Assembly: GCF_024746815.1 (NCBI RefSeq)
Contig: NZ_CP080525.1
Span: 2,170,001 to 2,234,000 of the forward strand
Direction: 5' to 3'
Origin: Mesorhizobium sp. AR07
GTDB lineage: Bacteria > Pseudomonadota > Alphaproteobacteria > Rhizobiales > Rhizobiaceae
DNA length: 64,000 bases
Shown here: positions 8,590 to 17,195 of the stretch, piece after piece
Position numbering within the stretch: position 1 is the stretch's first letter
Layout: every line of letters starts with the position of its first letter
Made by a program: the position numbers and the translations under genes
The notes under the pieces: generated by a model
The model's database searches: none
What the model was told of the DNA's origin: nothing
The model's input: the letters and a program-made list of their open reading frames with translations, nothing else

Positions 8590-8849
8590 TCGATTGGCGA
8601 TGCCGAAACCGGCAAGGAAATCTGGAGGCACGCGTTGCTGACCGAAGGCCGTGTTTCCGGAGACTGTCGACGCCAGTACCGACGCCGGATTTCCTTGCGC
8701 CGTTGGAAGACGATTCCGAGGCTGTGGGCATACGCCGCCGCCAACAGGGATGGGCCTAAAACCGAATCTGTCGTTCGGCCCATTGATGACATTGCCGCAG
8801 AACCGGTCATGTCCCTTAACGACCGCGGATGCTAAGCGAACCTGGCTTA

Positions 8850-9797
8850 TCAGCTAGGTTGCCGCCGCAGCGGGCGGGGCCGTCTAGGCTCACCCATGGC
8901 GCATTCAAGCGAACCGGTATCCCACTCCCCGAGACGGGCGGCGGCATGATATGTACTTTCCAGGAAGGCCATCAGGGCTGCTTCAGGATCGGGCGCAAGC
9001 CGCACGGCGTCGTATGGCAGCAGGAACTCGCCCAGCGTCTTGTCAAAATAGGCTTCTTTGGGAAACACCTCCGCCTCGGCGTATCCTGTGGGACTGGGGT
9101 AGGCATAGGAATAGAACGCAGGAAAACCGATGCCACCGCCCGGCCAGAACCCGGCCGACGAAACTTCGTGGCTGTAAGCTTCGCGAGTGATCTCATCCGG
9201 CAAGGCCGGAATACCCCCTGGATGCAATGGCGCGGGCCTGCCTGAAAAGCGCGTTACCGCGAGGTCGAAGCCACCCCAGAAGAGATGAACGGGGCTGACT
9301 TTGCCCAGATAGGCGGTGCGGAATTTTTGCAGCACCAATGCCACCGATACGAATGCCCTGAAGAAACGCGCGACAGCCTCGGCGTCATAGGGCCGCTCGA
9401 CCAGATCCTCGGCGAACGGAATCGCGTCGGGAATTTCATTCGGCCGGCCATGCAGTTCCGGTGTTCCTCCAAGCGTGCGAACGAGATCCAGGAAACGCGA
9501 ATGGAACGAGGCAACCGACATCGGCCCAAGCGCCAGGCGTGCCACCCGTCCGTCGGTGGATGTGCCGACAAGCTGGTGATCGACAAGGTCGAAGCTCAAC
9601 TCGATTCCACCCACGCCATCGGGCACCAGTCCGGTGGTGAAACCACGGGCATTCGGGTAGAAGGTAGCGTGCCATGAGTGGTTCACCCACGGCGTTCGCG
9701 CGAGCCGATATTTGCCAACGATCTGTGCGTGGAGCTGGAGCGCGGCGCCTGTATCGCGCCACGGCAGATAGGGGATATCGGGCCACCGCTCATTCAT
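8850..9797 (-). CDS. DUF5996 family protein
   Basis: A 315-residue soluble protein. It opens with WPDIPYLPWRDTGAALQLHAQIVGKYRLA, followed by TPWVNHSWHATFYPNARG and a DLVDHQLV segment, which is the characteristic start of DUF5996 proteins. Further conserved-looking blocks are SPVHLFWGGFDLAVTRFSGR and an aromatic/Gly-rich stretch FYSYAYPSPTGY. Function is not known for this family. It has no signal peptide or membrane segment. It is the last gene of a minus-strand run beginning at the isochorismatase-like gene, about 160 bases downstream of the SnoaL-like gene, so co-transcription is possible but unproven. Confidence 0.8.
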   Translation of the reverse strand: MNERWPDIPYLPWRDTGAALQLHAQIVGKYRLARTPWVNHSWHATFYPNARGFTTGLVPDGVGGIELSFDLVDHQLVGTSTDGRVARLALGPMSVASFHSRFLDLVRTLGGTPELHGRPNEIPDAIPFAEDLVERPYDAEAVARFFRAFVSVALVLQKFRTAYLGKVSPVHLFWGGFDLAVTRFSGRPAPLHPGGIPALPDEITREAYSHEVSSAGFWPGGGIGFPAFYSYAYPSPTGYAEAEVFPKEAYFDKTLGEFLLPYDAVRLAPDPEAALMAFLESTYHAAARLGEWDTGSLECAMGEPRRPRPLRRQPS

Positions 9798-9956
9798 GTC
9801 TCACTCCATTCGCTCCGCCTGCCACGAACGGATGACCTCATACCATTTTGCGTCAAATTAACAGGTCCCGACCTGATTGCATCGCTGGCATCAACCGCGG
9901 CCTGCGATCTTGGGGAATCTGGACAGGCCCAAGCCTTGCGGTTGCTCCGTGTCCGG

Positions 9957-10406
9957 TCAGCCCTTGAGTGTGTTTTGAAAGGCCTTGAAGGCACTGGCCG
10001 CCGGCTTGGCGGTCAGTTGCTCCTGGAACTTGGCGAAGTCGGCCACTTCCCAGTGCTCCGCGAGCTTTCCGTCGGCGATCCGATAGAATTGGAAGGCTGC
10101 GAAATCGATGCGATTGCCGGTCGCCTTGATCTCACCGAAGTCATTCACCTGGGTGCCGCTGACGCGATTCATCACCGCCACCCGATCGCCCTCGCCGATG
10201 ATCTGTTCGATGGTCCAGGTGAAATCGGGAAAGCTGGACTTCAGGCCCTCGAGATAGCCGCGGATGACGTCGATGCCGGAGGATTGTCCGTCCAGCTTGT
10301 CACCGTAGTCCTGCGAAACAATGTCGGCGAGCTGGGTCAGATCGCCGGAATTGAACATCTCGAAATAGCGACGGACGATGGCTTTGTTGGCATCGGAATC
10401 GGACAT
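9957..10406 (-). CDS. SnoaL-like ester cyclase family protein
   Basis: A 149-residue NTF2-fold protein of the SnoaL-like type. Visible family features are the N-terminal helix with NKAIVRRYFEMFNSGDLTQL, the helix-strand unit GIDVIRGYLEGLKSSFPDFTWTIEQIIGEGDRVAV, and GNRIDFAAFQFYRIADGKLAEHWEVAD, with the His-Trp end typical of the fold. These proteins include polyketide cyclases and many small-molecule isomerases or stress proteins of unknown substrate. It follows the quinone oxidoreductase gene by 29 bases on the same strand, suggesting an operon with that gene and the isochorismatase-like gene. Confidence 0.82.
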   Translation of the reverse strand: MSDSDANKAIVRRYFEMFNSGDLTQLADIVSQDYGDKLDGQSSGIDVIRGYLEGLKSSFPDFTWTIEQIIGEGDRVAVMNRVSGTQVNDFGEIKATGNRIDFAAFQFYRIADGKLAEHWEVADFAKFQEQLTAKPAASAFKAFQNTLKG

Positions 10407-10435
10407 GGGTTGAACCTTCGCTGTGGCTGGACGCT

Positions 10436-11404
10436 CTAGATTTCTTTCGGCTTCAGAACGTGTTTGGCGGAGGCGTCGCCAGCGGCGACCGCCTCATATG
10501 CCTTGACCGCGTCCTTGAGCGGCCAGCTCTTCACAGGCGACGGTTTCAACGCGCCGCTTTCGAAGCCGGGGCGAAGCGCGTCCAGGATTGCCGCGATCTC
10601 GGCGCCCGTCAGTTTTGCCGTGTCCACCCCGATCAGGCGCTGACGGTTGTGGTAGAAATCCACGAGATCGAATTCGACGCGACGCGTGCCGACGCTCGTG
10701 ATCACGACATGGCGGCCATCGAGCCCCATCGACTTCATTGCCGGCTCGAATACGGGACCGCTGACGGCGTCGAGAACCAGGCTGACGCCTTTGTTCCCGG
10801 TCAGGGCGGCCACCATGGCGGGCAGGTTCATGGTCTTGGTGTTGATGAAAGGGTCCGTGCTGGATTGGGGTTCCTCGTCGCGGCCGGCGCGGATGACACG
10901 GGCGTTCTTCCAATGGGCGATTTGGACCGCCGCCCGGCCTACCGCGCCGGAGGCGCCGGTAATGAGGACCGTGTCCCCGGGCCGGATTTCGCCGGCCACG
11001 ACGAGAGCCGACCACGCCGTGACAAAGGGAACGCCTACGGCCGCGGCCTGCTCGACCGAGAGATTGTCGGGCATCTCGGAGAGCCAGGCTTCCGGCACGA
11101 CGACAAATTGAGCGTGGCTGCCGTCACGCGTTATGCCGAAGCCGGCGCCGTTGCCCCAGACCGACTTTCCCGCCCAACGGGCCGATCCCGCGGCGACGCT
11201 GCCGGCATAGTCGCGCCCTGGGGTCCGCGGCAGCGTCGGCGCAAAGACGCCCGAGACGAACTTCACGTCGCTGGGATTGATCGCCGAAGCGGCCACTTCC
11301 ACCAACGCCTCGCCGGGTTGTGGGACAGGCTTGGCTATCTCCATGACGCTCAGCACGGAGGGGGGACCATACGTCGAGAAGCGGACGGCACGCATTGTTG
11401 TCAT
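10436..11404 (-). CDS. Zinc-independent quinone oxidoreductase-like MDR enzyme
   Basis: A 322-residue medium-chain dehydrogenase/reductase. The N-terminal GroES-like half contains GEALVEVAASAINPSDVKFVSG and TPGRDYAGSV, and the Rossmann half contains GDTVLITGASGAVGRAAVQIAH, the dinucleotide motif AxGxxG. No structural-zinc cysteine cluster is visible, which fits the NAD(P)H:quinone oxidoreductase branch rather than the alcohol dehydrogenases. The likely role is NAD(P)H-dependent reduction of a quinone or enone. Neighbours (SnoaL-like downstream, isochorismatase-like upstream by ~100 bases, LysR further up) suggest a small stress or xenobiotic-response set; the substrate is unknown. Confidence 0.85.
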   Translation of the reverse strand: MTTMRAVRFSTYGPPSVLSVMEIAKPVPQPGEALVEVAASAINPSDVKFVSGVFAPTLPRTPGRDYAGSVAAGSARWAGKSVWGNGAGFGITRDGSHAQFVVVPEAWLSEMPDNLSVEQAAAVGVPFVTAWSALVVAGEIRPGDTVLITGASGAVGRAAVQIAHWKNARVIRAGRDEEPQSSTDPFINTKTMNLPAMVAALTGNKGVSLVLDAVSGPVFEPAMKSMGLDGRHVVITSVGTRRVEFDLVDFYHNRQRLIGVDTAKLTGAEIAAILDALRPGFESGALKPSPVKSWPLKDAVKAYEAVAAGDASAKHVLKPKEI

Positions 11405-11505
11405 CGCAAGTCTCCAGGCGACGGCGGCCTCCCCATGAAAGCCGCCGATGAACTCGACCTTCGGTGCGGCTCAGGCGATCAACGCTCCGGTGTCCAGCAT
11501 TGTCG

Positions 11506-12162
11506 TCAGCCGCCGCCGCGCGAGCCGAGCAGCTGCCACTCCCAAGCGAGGCTTGTGCCGGTTGCGCCACCGTGGTCGAGCAGCACCTGCCCCAATGCCG
11601 GCACCGTCGACTCGCGAGCCCAGTCGCGCTGGAGTTCCGCCCCAAAGACGCCCCATGTCAGCGGGACACCACCAGCCTGGATCATGCGTTGAACGGCGCG
11701 GTCATGCGCCTCGACACTCACGCCGCCTGACGCATCGGTGACAAAATAGACCTCAAAGCCCTCGCCAAGGGCCTGGATGACGGGGAAAGCGAGACAAATT
11801 TCCGTCCAGAGTGCAGCTATGACGACTTTCTTGCGACCGGTGTTCTTGACCCAGTCGACACATGCCTTGTCTTCCCAGGTGTTGATGAACGTCCGGTCGA
11901 TCGGAACTTGATCCGGAAACACGTCCTGGATCGGCTTCAGAAGGTCGCCGCCGCGATCCTTGATGACTGTCGTCAACAGGGTCGGGACGTTGAAGGCCTT
12001 CGCTGTTTTCGCGAGCGCAACCGTGTTGTTGATCATCAGTTGCGGATCGATGTTTCGAACGGCTGCAACCTGGAACGGCTGGTGGTCGATTAGCATAAGA
12101 ATGCAGTTGTCAGGCGTTAACATTGCTTCGAGGCCAACTTTGGGAAATGTTGATGCTGACAA
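11506..12162 (-). CDS. Isochorismatase-like hydrolase, YcaC type
   Basis: A 218-residue cysteine hydrolase of the isochorismatase-like superfamily, close in pattern to YcaC. Asp26 in LIDHQPF and Cys123 in ALWTEIC are the catalytic acid and nucleophile positions, and GVSVEAHDRAVQRMIQAG is the typical C-terminal helix block. The reading frame starts with TTG at 12162, preceded by AGGAGG at a good spacing, which is why I accept a non-ATG start; the first internal ATG (12123) would remove the family's usual N-terminal segment. Probably the first gene of the operon with the MDR and SnoaL genes. Its natural substrate is not known. Confidence 0.83.
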   Translation of the reverse strand: MSASTFPKVGLEAMLTPDNCILMLIDHQPFQVAAVRNIDPQLMINNTVALAKTAKAFNVPTLLTTVIKDRGGDLLKPIQDVFPDQVPIDRTFINTWEDKACVDWVKNTGRKKVVIAALWTEICLAFPVIQALGEGFEVYFVTDASGGVSVEAHDRAVQRMIQAGGVPLTWGVFGAELQRDWARESTVPALGQVLLDHGGATGTSLAWEWQLLGSRGGG

Positions 12163-12547
12163 GGCGTCCTCCTAATTGGATGTTTTGCGGAACACCGTCG
12201 TCCCAAACCAGACACTGGGCCAAACCAGACACCGGGAAGAACGCTCGGATGTATGTGCAGATTTGCCTTAGTCGGCGCGCGCGAACAGCCAGATAAGGTC
12301 GAGCGTGACGTTCGACGCAATCGACAAGCCGTGGCGAGCCGAGTGGGGAACCGGTGTTTTCGCCCCCGGCGCGGGGTCCGACGTGACCCGGCCGATATAT
12401 CTTTGGAAAAGATGACGATGGCTGGCTGCTTGATGCAGGCCATCGCACTCGGCGCAGGAAGTTATTGCCTGCATGAGCCCGTAGGCTGTGGCTGGGTCAG
12501 GCCTCTGGTTTCATCGACTCAATTGGAGGCCGCCGGCCTTGACGACG
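12163..12547. other. Intergenic region upstream of the isochorismatase-like gene
   Basis: A 385-base spacer between the LysR gene and the isochorismatase-like gene. It should contain the promoter of the downstream operon. It carries the 17-bp tandem repeat at 12204-12236. No gene is supported in the remainder. Confidence 0.45.
12204..12236. repeat. Two-copy 17-bp direct repeat upstream of the isochorismatase operon
   Basis: CAAACCAGACACTGGG at 12204-12219 and CAAACCAGACACCGGG at 12221-12236 differ at one base and are separated by a single C. They lie about 45-75 bases upstream of the TTG start. Tandem half-sites on the same face of the helix are a plausible activator-binding site, but a simple local duplication cannot be excluded. 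Confidence 0.6.
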
Positions 12548-13543
12548 TTAGTTGCCTTCTCGCACGGCATCGCGACTATGTTGGGGCTTAATGACAATGG
12601 GACGAGTGGCGTCAGTCGATGCAAAAGTCTGCAAAGTACCACCATTCATGCCATGCGACTGACGATCGAACTGATCGATCAGGAACGATGCGGCGGGGCC
12701 AGGTGGCATGTCCGTTCGGTGAATTGCGAAGAAGCGATAGTGACCGCCTTTGAAATCCGGCATGTCGAGCAGTACGAGTCTGCCGGATGCGAGATCATCA
12801 AGGACCATCGGCTCCGGCATCGTACCCCAGCCGATGCCTTCCCTAAGCAGCATGTGTTTGGTGGCGAGGTCCGCCACCCGCCAGGTGTGCGTGCCCATGA
12901 CACCGAGGTCCGAACCCGCGGTGAGTGCCGAGCGGTCCGTGAGAACCAGCTGAACGTGCTGGCGCCCGGCGCCGACCTCGACCGCCCCACATGCCAGGGG
13001 ATGCGAGGGCGCTGCGACCGGGACAAGATGGACACTGCCGACGCCGATCCGCTCAAGGCCGTCGATTTCCACGTCGGGAGGGCCGCGGACGCCGATCATC
13101 GACGTTCGATCGAGGACGAGTTGGGTGACGGCGCCAAGCGCCTCCGCTCTCAGCCGCAGGGGGACGGTTGGAAATTCGTCTTGGAAATTCCTTAGCGCGT
13201 CGACCACGCGCGCTGCCGGCAACATCACATCGAAGGCGAGGTGGACCTCTGATTCGATGCCCTGATGAAGGCCCTTGGCCTTCGCGCGCAACCGGTTGAA
13301 CCCCAACGCGACGTTGCGCGCCTCTGCCAGCAAGACACGCCCTTCGCTGGTGAGTTGAGGTCGGCGGGTGGACGCTCGCGCGAAAAGCGTAACGCCCAGT
13401 TGCGCTTCCAGATTGGTGATCGTGTAGCTGATGACCGAAGTCGCTCGGTTGGTTTGGCGCGCCGCTCCGGCGAAACTGCCGGCATCGACAACCGCGAGGA
13501 ACACCCGCAATTGATCGAACGTTGGCGTACCCGGATCTGACAT
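12548..13543 (-). CDS. LysR family transcriptional regulator
   Basis: A 331-residue LysR-type regulator. The N-terminal winged helix-turn-helix is clear: FDQLRVFLAVVDAGSFAGAARQTNRATSVISYTITNLEAQLGVTLFARASTRR (given here only by its key features: Gly/Ser-Phe turn, Ser-Tyr recognition helix, LGVTLF). A two-lobe ligand-binding domain follows from about residue 90 to 300. It is divergent from the F420-reductase-like gene at 13649, with 105 bases between, the common LysR/target layout. A TCGAAA/TTTCGA inverted repeat lies in that spacer. It may also control the downstream isochorismatase-MDR-SnoaL genes on the same strand. The inducer is unknown. Confidence 0.9.
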   Translation of the reverse strand: MSDPGTPTFDQLRVFLAVVDAGSFAGAARQTNRATSVISYTITNLEAQLGVTLFARASTRRPQLTSEGRVLLAEARNVALGFNRLRAKAKGLHQGIESEVHLAFDVMLPAARVVDALRNFQDEFPTVPLRLRAEALGAVTQLVLDRTSMIGVRGPPDVEIDGLERIGVGSVHLVPVAAPSHPLACGAVEVGAGRQHVQLVLTDRSALTAGSDLGVMGTHTWRVADLATKHMLLREGIGWGTMPEPMVLDDLASGRLVLLDMPDFKGGHYRFFAIHRTDMPPGPAASFLIDQFDRQSHGMNGGTLQTFASTDATRPIVIKPQHSRDAVREGN

Positions 13544-13566
13544 GCCGATTTCCTCGAATGAGCGGA

Positions 13567-13587
13567 TCGAAATTATCCAGCTTTCGA
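13567..13587. promoter_or_regulatory. Candidate LysR operator
   Basis: TCGAAA at 13567-13572 and TTTCGA at 13582-13587 form a perfect inverted repeat with a 9-base spacer, in the 105-base divergent region between the LysR gene and the reductase-like gene. Size and position fit a LysR recognition site, though the arms are only 6 bp. Confidence 0.4.
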
Positions 13588-13648
13588 CGATATGTCACCA
13601 CCGCTAGACCTCGAGGAATTTCAACGACTCTGATCGGGAAGCGGCTAA

Positions 13649-14257
13649 ATGACCTATGCAATCGTCGGATCCGGCGCGATCGGCCATGCCATCGCAACGC
13701 AGTTCGCCCGTGGCGCTATTGAAGTTCTACTGGCCAACAGCCGTGGCCCCTCCTCCCTCACGGATGCCGTCCACGAACTGGGCCCAAGCGTCAGGCCGGT
13801 TACGGCTAATGAGGCGCTTCGGGCGGACGTGGTGATCCTGGCGATCCCGTTTAGCGCCATCAGCCCCCTTGCCCAGAGCGCGGCGGCGGAGGGGGTCGAT
13901 TGGAGCGGACGTTTGGTGATCGATGCGAGCAACGCGATCGCGTTTCCCGCATTCAAGCCCGCCGACCTCGGTGGCCGCCTGTCGACGGAAGTCGTGGCCG
14001 GGGCTTTTCCCGGCGCGCGGATCGTCAAAGCTTTCAACACCATCCCTGCCGCCAAATTGGCGGAACTCCCGGAGCAGGCCGGAGGGCGCCGGGTGGTGGT
14101 GCTTTCGGGTGACGATGCGGACGCAAGGTCGCGGGCCGTCAGCCTGATCGAGCGCCTCGGCTATCGCCCGCTCGACCTCGGCACGTTGCGCCAAGCCAGT
14201 CATCTGCAGCAGTTCGGCGGGGCATTGGTCGCCAGGGATCTGGTCGAACTCAATTGA
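13649..14257 (+). CDS. NADPH-dependent F420 reductase-like oxidoreductase
   Basis: A 202-residue Rossmann-fold protein of the F420-reductase (pyrroline-5-carboxylate reductase-like) family. The N-terminal dinucleotide motif is TYAIVGSGAIGHAIATQFA, then LLANSRGP, and VVILAIPFSAI marks the second strand pair. VVAGAFPGARIVKAFNTIPA is the typical family block. Bacteria of this group generally do not make F420, so it more likely uses NADP(H) with an unknown substrate. It is divergent from the LysR gene and is its best candidate target. There is no downstream partner on the same strand within 390 bases. Confidence 0.82.
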   Translation: MTYAIVGSGAIGHAIATQFARGAIEVLLANSRGPSSLTDAVHELGPSVRPVTANEALRADVVILAIPFSAISPLAQSAAAEGVDWSGRLVIDASNAIAFPAFKPADLGGRLSTEVVAGAFPGARIVKAFNTIPAAKLAELPEQAGGRRVVVLSGDDADARSRAVSLIERLGYRPLDLGTLRQASHLQQFGGALVARDLVELN

Positions 14258-14656
14258 TTGGCAGGTTTAGCGATGCCGATGAGCGTTGTTGGGCTGTGTT
14301 CACATGTCTGTTCATTCGAACATCCTCATCGACTGGATCCGACTGGCAGCGAAGAACACGTCTGAGCCAGTCTTCAGCAAGGTTGAGCAACCGGCGGGCG
14401 AGTAGCTCATAGAACAGATGAGCGGCGAAGGCGGTGCGAGCCTTGGCAAGACAGTCCCAGTCACAGCGAAGACGCGACGGATGTTGGCCCTGATTCCGCA
14501 CTCCGCTCCGCGTCCCGATAAGGGCCGAGTGGGTCTTGGGGCAATCTTTTCGGCAGCTTCCGACGACCGTGCGGTCGACCGCTATACCGCCAACATATCC
14601 ATCTGGTGTGCACTACTCCAGTATGCGGCCGAGCGATTGTCGTTCATACTTCGAGC
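14258..14656. other. Intergenic region, nothing recognisable
   Basis: A 399-base stretch between the reductase-like gene and the secreted hypothetical gene. Short frames on both strands show no domain or convincing start site. I see no strong hairpin or repeat; it may be decayed sequence plus the promoter of the downstream gene. Confidence 0.4.
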
Positions 14657-15271
14657 ATGTCGGATAGGATATCAGGCTTGCGCTTCGCCAGAGCACTTGC
14701 GGCTTTGCTGGCCGCGAGCGTCCCGCACGCCAAAGCCGATAGCACAACACCCCGAATCTTCGACGCAGGCGCCTATTCGTTTTCTGACGAACGCGGCGGA
14801 TTCCGGATCACCTCAGCCTCGGGGACCGGAACAATAGCCGATCCAATCGTCGTCACCGAGGAGTTGAACTCGGCTGACCCGGTAACGCTGACCATACGTG
14901 CCATCCGGCCAATTCAACCGTATGGATCCTCGGGCGACTACGCCACTGGCTTCCTGCCGCTGAAGATTATCGTCCTCAACAACAGCGACCATGCCTGGAT
15001 TGAATTCGAGTTCGAGTTGCAGTCGATTTTGAACCAGCCAAGTGATGACAGCGATGGGCTTTCCTTCGACCAGGCGCAGCGCCAGGAGAGCATGATCAGG
15101 TCCAACAGTTTCGCTGAATTCAGTCGCGAATTCCAGCCTTATGACAGGCTGCTGTTTCGAAAAGGCAAGGTTGATCCGCTCGATACGGTTTCGTTTTCTT
15201 TTCTGGTGACTGATTTCACGCCGAAGGAGCAGTTCTATCTTGTCGAAGAGCCGCGCCTTCCCTCTTCTTGA
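14657..15271 (+). CDS. Secreted hypothetical protein
   Basis: A 204-residue protein with a probable Sec signal: after MSDRISGLRFAR comes the hydrophobic ALAALLAASV, then an Ala-containing cleavage region before ADSTTPRIF. The ATG at 14657 is preferred over the GTG at 14606, which would place extra residues with two cysteines ahead of the signal. The mature part is beta-rich (FRITSASGTGTIADPIVV, VTLTIRAIRPI, LPLKIIVLNNSDHAWIEFEFEL), suggesting a periplasmic immunoglobulin-like or beta-sandwich domain. I do not recognise a named family. It converges on the transglutaminase-like peptidase gene. Confidence 0.65.
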   Translation: MSDRISGLRFARALAALLAASVPHAKADSTTPRIFDAGAYSFSDERGGFRITSASGTGTIADPIVVTEELNSADPVTLTIRAIRPIQPYGSSGDYATGFLPLKIIVLNNSDHAWIEFEFELQSILNQPSDDSDGLSFDQAQRQESMIRSNSFAEFSREFQPYDRLLFRKGKVDPLDTVSFSFLVTDFTPKEQFYLVEEPRLPSS

Positions 15272-15282
15272 AAGAGCCTGCG

Positions 15283-15310
15283 CCCCGGCGAAGTGGCGAC
15301 ACCGCCGGGG
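15283..15310. terminator. Hairpin between convergent genes
   Basis: CCCCGGCG at 15283-15290 pairs exactly with CGCCGGGG at 15303-15310 across a 12-base loop, 12 bases after the secreted hypothetical gene. There is no clear T run, so it may be a weak or Rho-assisted terminator. Confidence 0.45.
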
Positions 15311-15461
15311 GTGACCGGCACCCGGCAAGGATATTCAGAATCCCGCCATGCGATCAGTCCTACTTGTTGCGATAGCTTTCGATGGCTTTGCCAAGCGGTT
15401 GGATTGTGAAATTGACCGTCAGATTTCCATTTCGATCTGACCTGTCTCATCCCGATCCGGA

Positions 15462-16181
15462 TCAGTTGAACACCTTGCGGTGCGTGTCGGGGCTCCTCGC
15501 CGCCTTGCCCCGCAAGTTGATGGACACCCAGATGTTCGGGTTCTGCTGCGATTGGCGTTTGAGGAAATAGTAACCCGTGGCATCCCACGACCTGATTTTG
15601 TTGACGAGGTTATCGAGAACAAAATCGCCCTTGTCGGTCTTCACCGTGAGAATGGCATGACCCTCGCCATTCAGGTCGTAAACAACCGTCATCAGCAATG
15701 CCTGCCGGGGGAATCCGGCATCAAGAAGCAGCTTTCGCTTGAACAGCGCGTAGATCTTGCAATCGCCCTTGCCATCGACCGGATAGTCCCAGTGGTCCTG
15801 CATCGTACCCCAATGCTCGAGGTTGCTGATTGGGACGATATAGCCGTTTACCTCTCTATTGACGCGGTCGAGGATGCTCCACGTCCTGGGCGTGAGTTTC
15901 AGGTCCACTGCTGGCAGGGCAGAGACCTTGCATTGCTCCGGACGCCGGCCGCAGAAATCCACCCAGCCGTAGGGAATGCTTGTCCTTCCGCCAACGGCTG
16001 CTGATGTCGCGGAGCCGATCGCCGTGCTTCGAGCCTGTGTGGCCTCGAAGGTAATCGCGTATTTGTTAAAGGAAGAAAGGTAGGTTTCCTTGTCCGCCGA
16101 CGGCCGGACCGATCCCGCATTTGCCAGCGGCACCAAGCCTAGACATGCCGAAAAGATCGCTACGAAAAACCAGCGCGACAT
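15462..16181 (-). CDS. Transglutaminase-like cysteine peptidase (BTLCP/DUF920)
   Basis: A 239-residue exported protein from the ATG at 16181. It has a Sec signal (FFVAIFSACLGLVPLANA, cleaved near residue 22). The bacterial transglutaminase-like cysteine proteinase pattern is complete: Cys141 in GKGDCKIYALFK, His175 in LNGEGHAILTV and Asp190 in GDFVLDN form the predicted triad. Relatives such as LapG cleave periplasmic adhesins, but many rhizobial members have no known substrate. An in-frame codon at 16250 would give a longer leader lacking signal features. No LapD-like partner is visible nearby. Confidence 0.88.
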   Translation of the reverse strand: MSRWFFVAIFSACLGLVPLANAGSVRPSADKETYLSSFNKYAITFEATQARSTAIGSATSAAVGGRTSIPYGWVDFCGRRPEQCKVSALPAVDLKLTPRTWSILDRVNREVNGYIVPISNLEHWGTMQDHWDYPVDGKGDCKIYALFKRKLLLDAGFPRQALLMTVVYDLNGEGHAILTVKTDKGDFVLDNLVNKIRSWDATGYYFLKRQSQQNPNIWVSINLRGKAARSPDTHRKVFN

Positions 16182-16422
16182 CACCGTCACCACCACGCCA
16201 CAACGCTTATCCTGATGAGCAGCTAACGCGAAAACGGCAACCCAGGTCAACTAAATGTTTAATAAAAAGTTAACGCAGAGCGACCGGCATTCCTAAAATT
16301 GCTGGTGATTAAGATGAACTCGCTTTGCCAGAAGCGGTGGCTTCTGGCATCGGTCTGAATCGAGGCGGTTGCCACAGCGTCTCCTCCGGATGACAATTCA
16401 CGACAACTCGACACGTTGACGA

Positions 16423-16950
16423 ATGAGCCTCGATCAAATCACCCAAGCGACGATCGCCTTTATCCAGGCCCATGAAGCGTGGGGCATTCCCTTGGTGCTC
16501 GTGCTGGCTTTCGGGGAATCGCTGGCGTTCATCTCCCTGTTGTTGCCTGCGACAGTGATTCTGATCGGCGTCGGCTTTCTCATCGGCGAAAGCGGGATCG
16601 CATTCTGGCCGCTCTGGCTTGCCGCCGCCGTCGGAGCCGCATTGGGAGACTGGCTGTCCTTCTGGATCGGCACGCGGTTGGGGAGCAGGGTTGCGCATTA
16701 CTGGCCCCTGTCGCGCTACCCGGACCTCATTCCGCGCGGTCACCAATTCTTCGAGCGATGGGGCGTGGCGGGGGTATTCTTCGGGCGCTTCTTCGGTCCC
16801 TTGCGCGCATCCGTGCCACTGGTGGCGGGCATCTGCGCGATGCCCCCCCTTACGTTTCAGATTGCCAACATCGCCTCTGCTCTCGTTTGGGCTACCGGCA
16901 TTCTGGCTCCGGGCGCGTTCGGCCTCAAATGGCTGCAGCAGTGGATGTAA
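16423..16950 (+). CDS. DedA family membrane protein
   Basis: A 175-residue integral membrane protein of the DedA/VTT (SNARE-associated Golgi) family. Typical blocks are LVLAFGESLAFISLLLPATVILIGVGFL, LAAAVGAALGDWLSFWIGTRLG, and FFERWGVAGVFFGRFFGPLRASVPLVAGICAMPPLTFQIANIASALVWA, including the conserved Gly-Arg-Phe-Pro-like GRFFGPLR segment. Members act in lipid-carrier recycling and membrane homeostasis. It is a single gene, divergent from the transglutaminase-like gene with 240 bases between. Confidence 0.9.
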   Translation: MSLDQITQATIAFIQAHEAWGIPLVLVLAFGESLAFISLLLPATVILIGVGFLIGESGIAFWPLWLAAAVGAALGDWLSFWIGTRLGSRVAHYWPLSRYPDLIPRGHQFFERWGVAGVFFGRFFGPLRASVPLVAGICAMPPLTFQIANIASALVWATGILAPGAFGLKWLQQWM

Positions 16951-17195
16951 CGGGCAGCCGGCCTGCGCAGCGTCCTTCCGTGCATGAAGCATGGGGGTGG
17001 CGCCTGCGCTTTGCGAGCGGACAGACGTTCCTCCGCCGATGGTCCGGACCAGTTTGGTCACGCGGCCGTCCGGAAAAATGCGCGTAGCGTGGGGCGCTGC
17101 GTGCACCAACCCCACCGTCGCAAAGCGCTTTGCGGACCCACCAGAGCGGGCCTGCTTCTATTGCCGCGCCCTCCCCCGCGCGCGCGGCCGGCAGG

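Noticed and set aside
14250..14501. 83-codon minus frame that recalled a transposase end
   Set aside because: No IS5-type motifs and no terminal repeats on closer reading.
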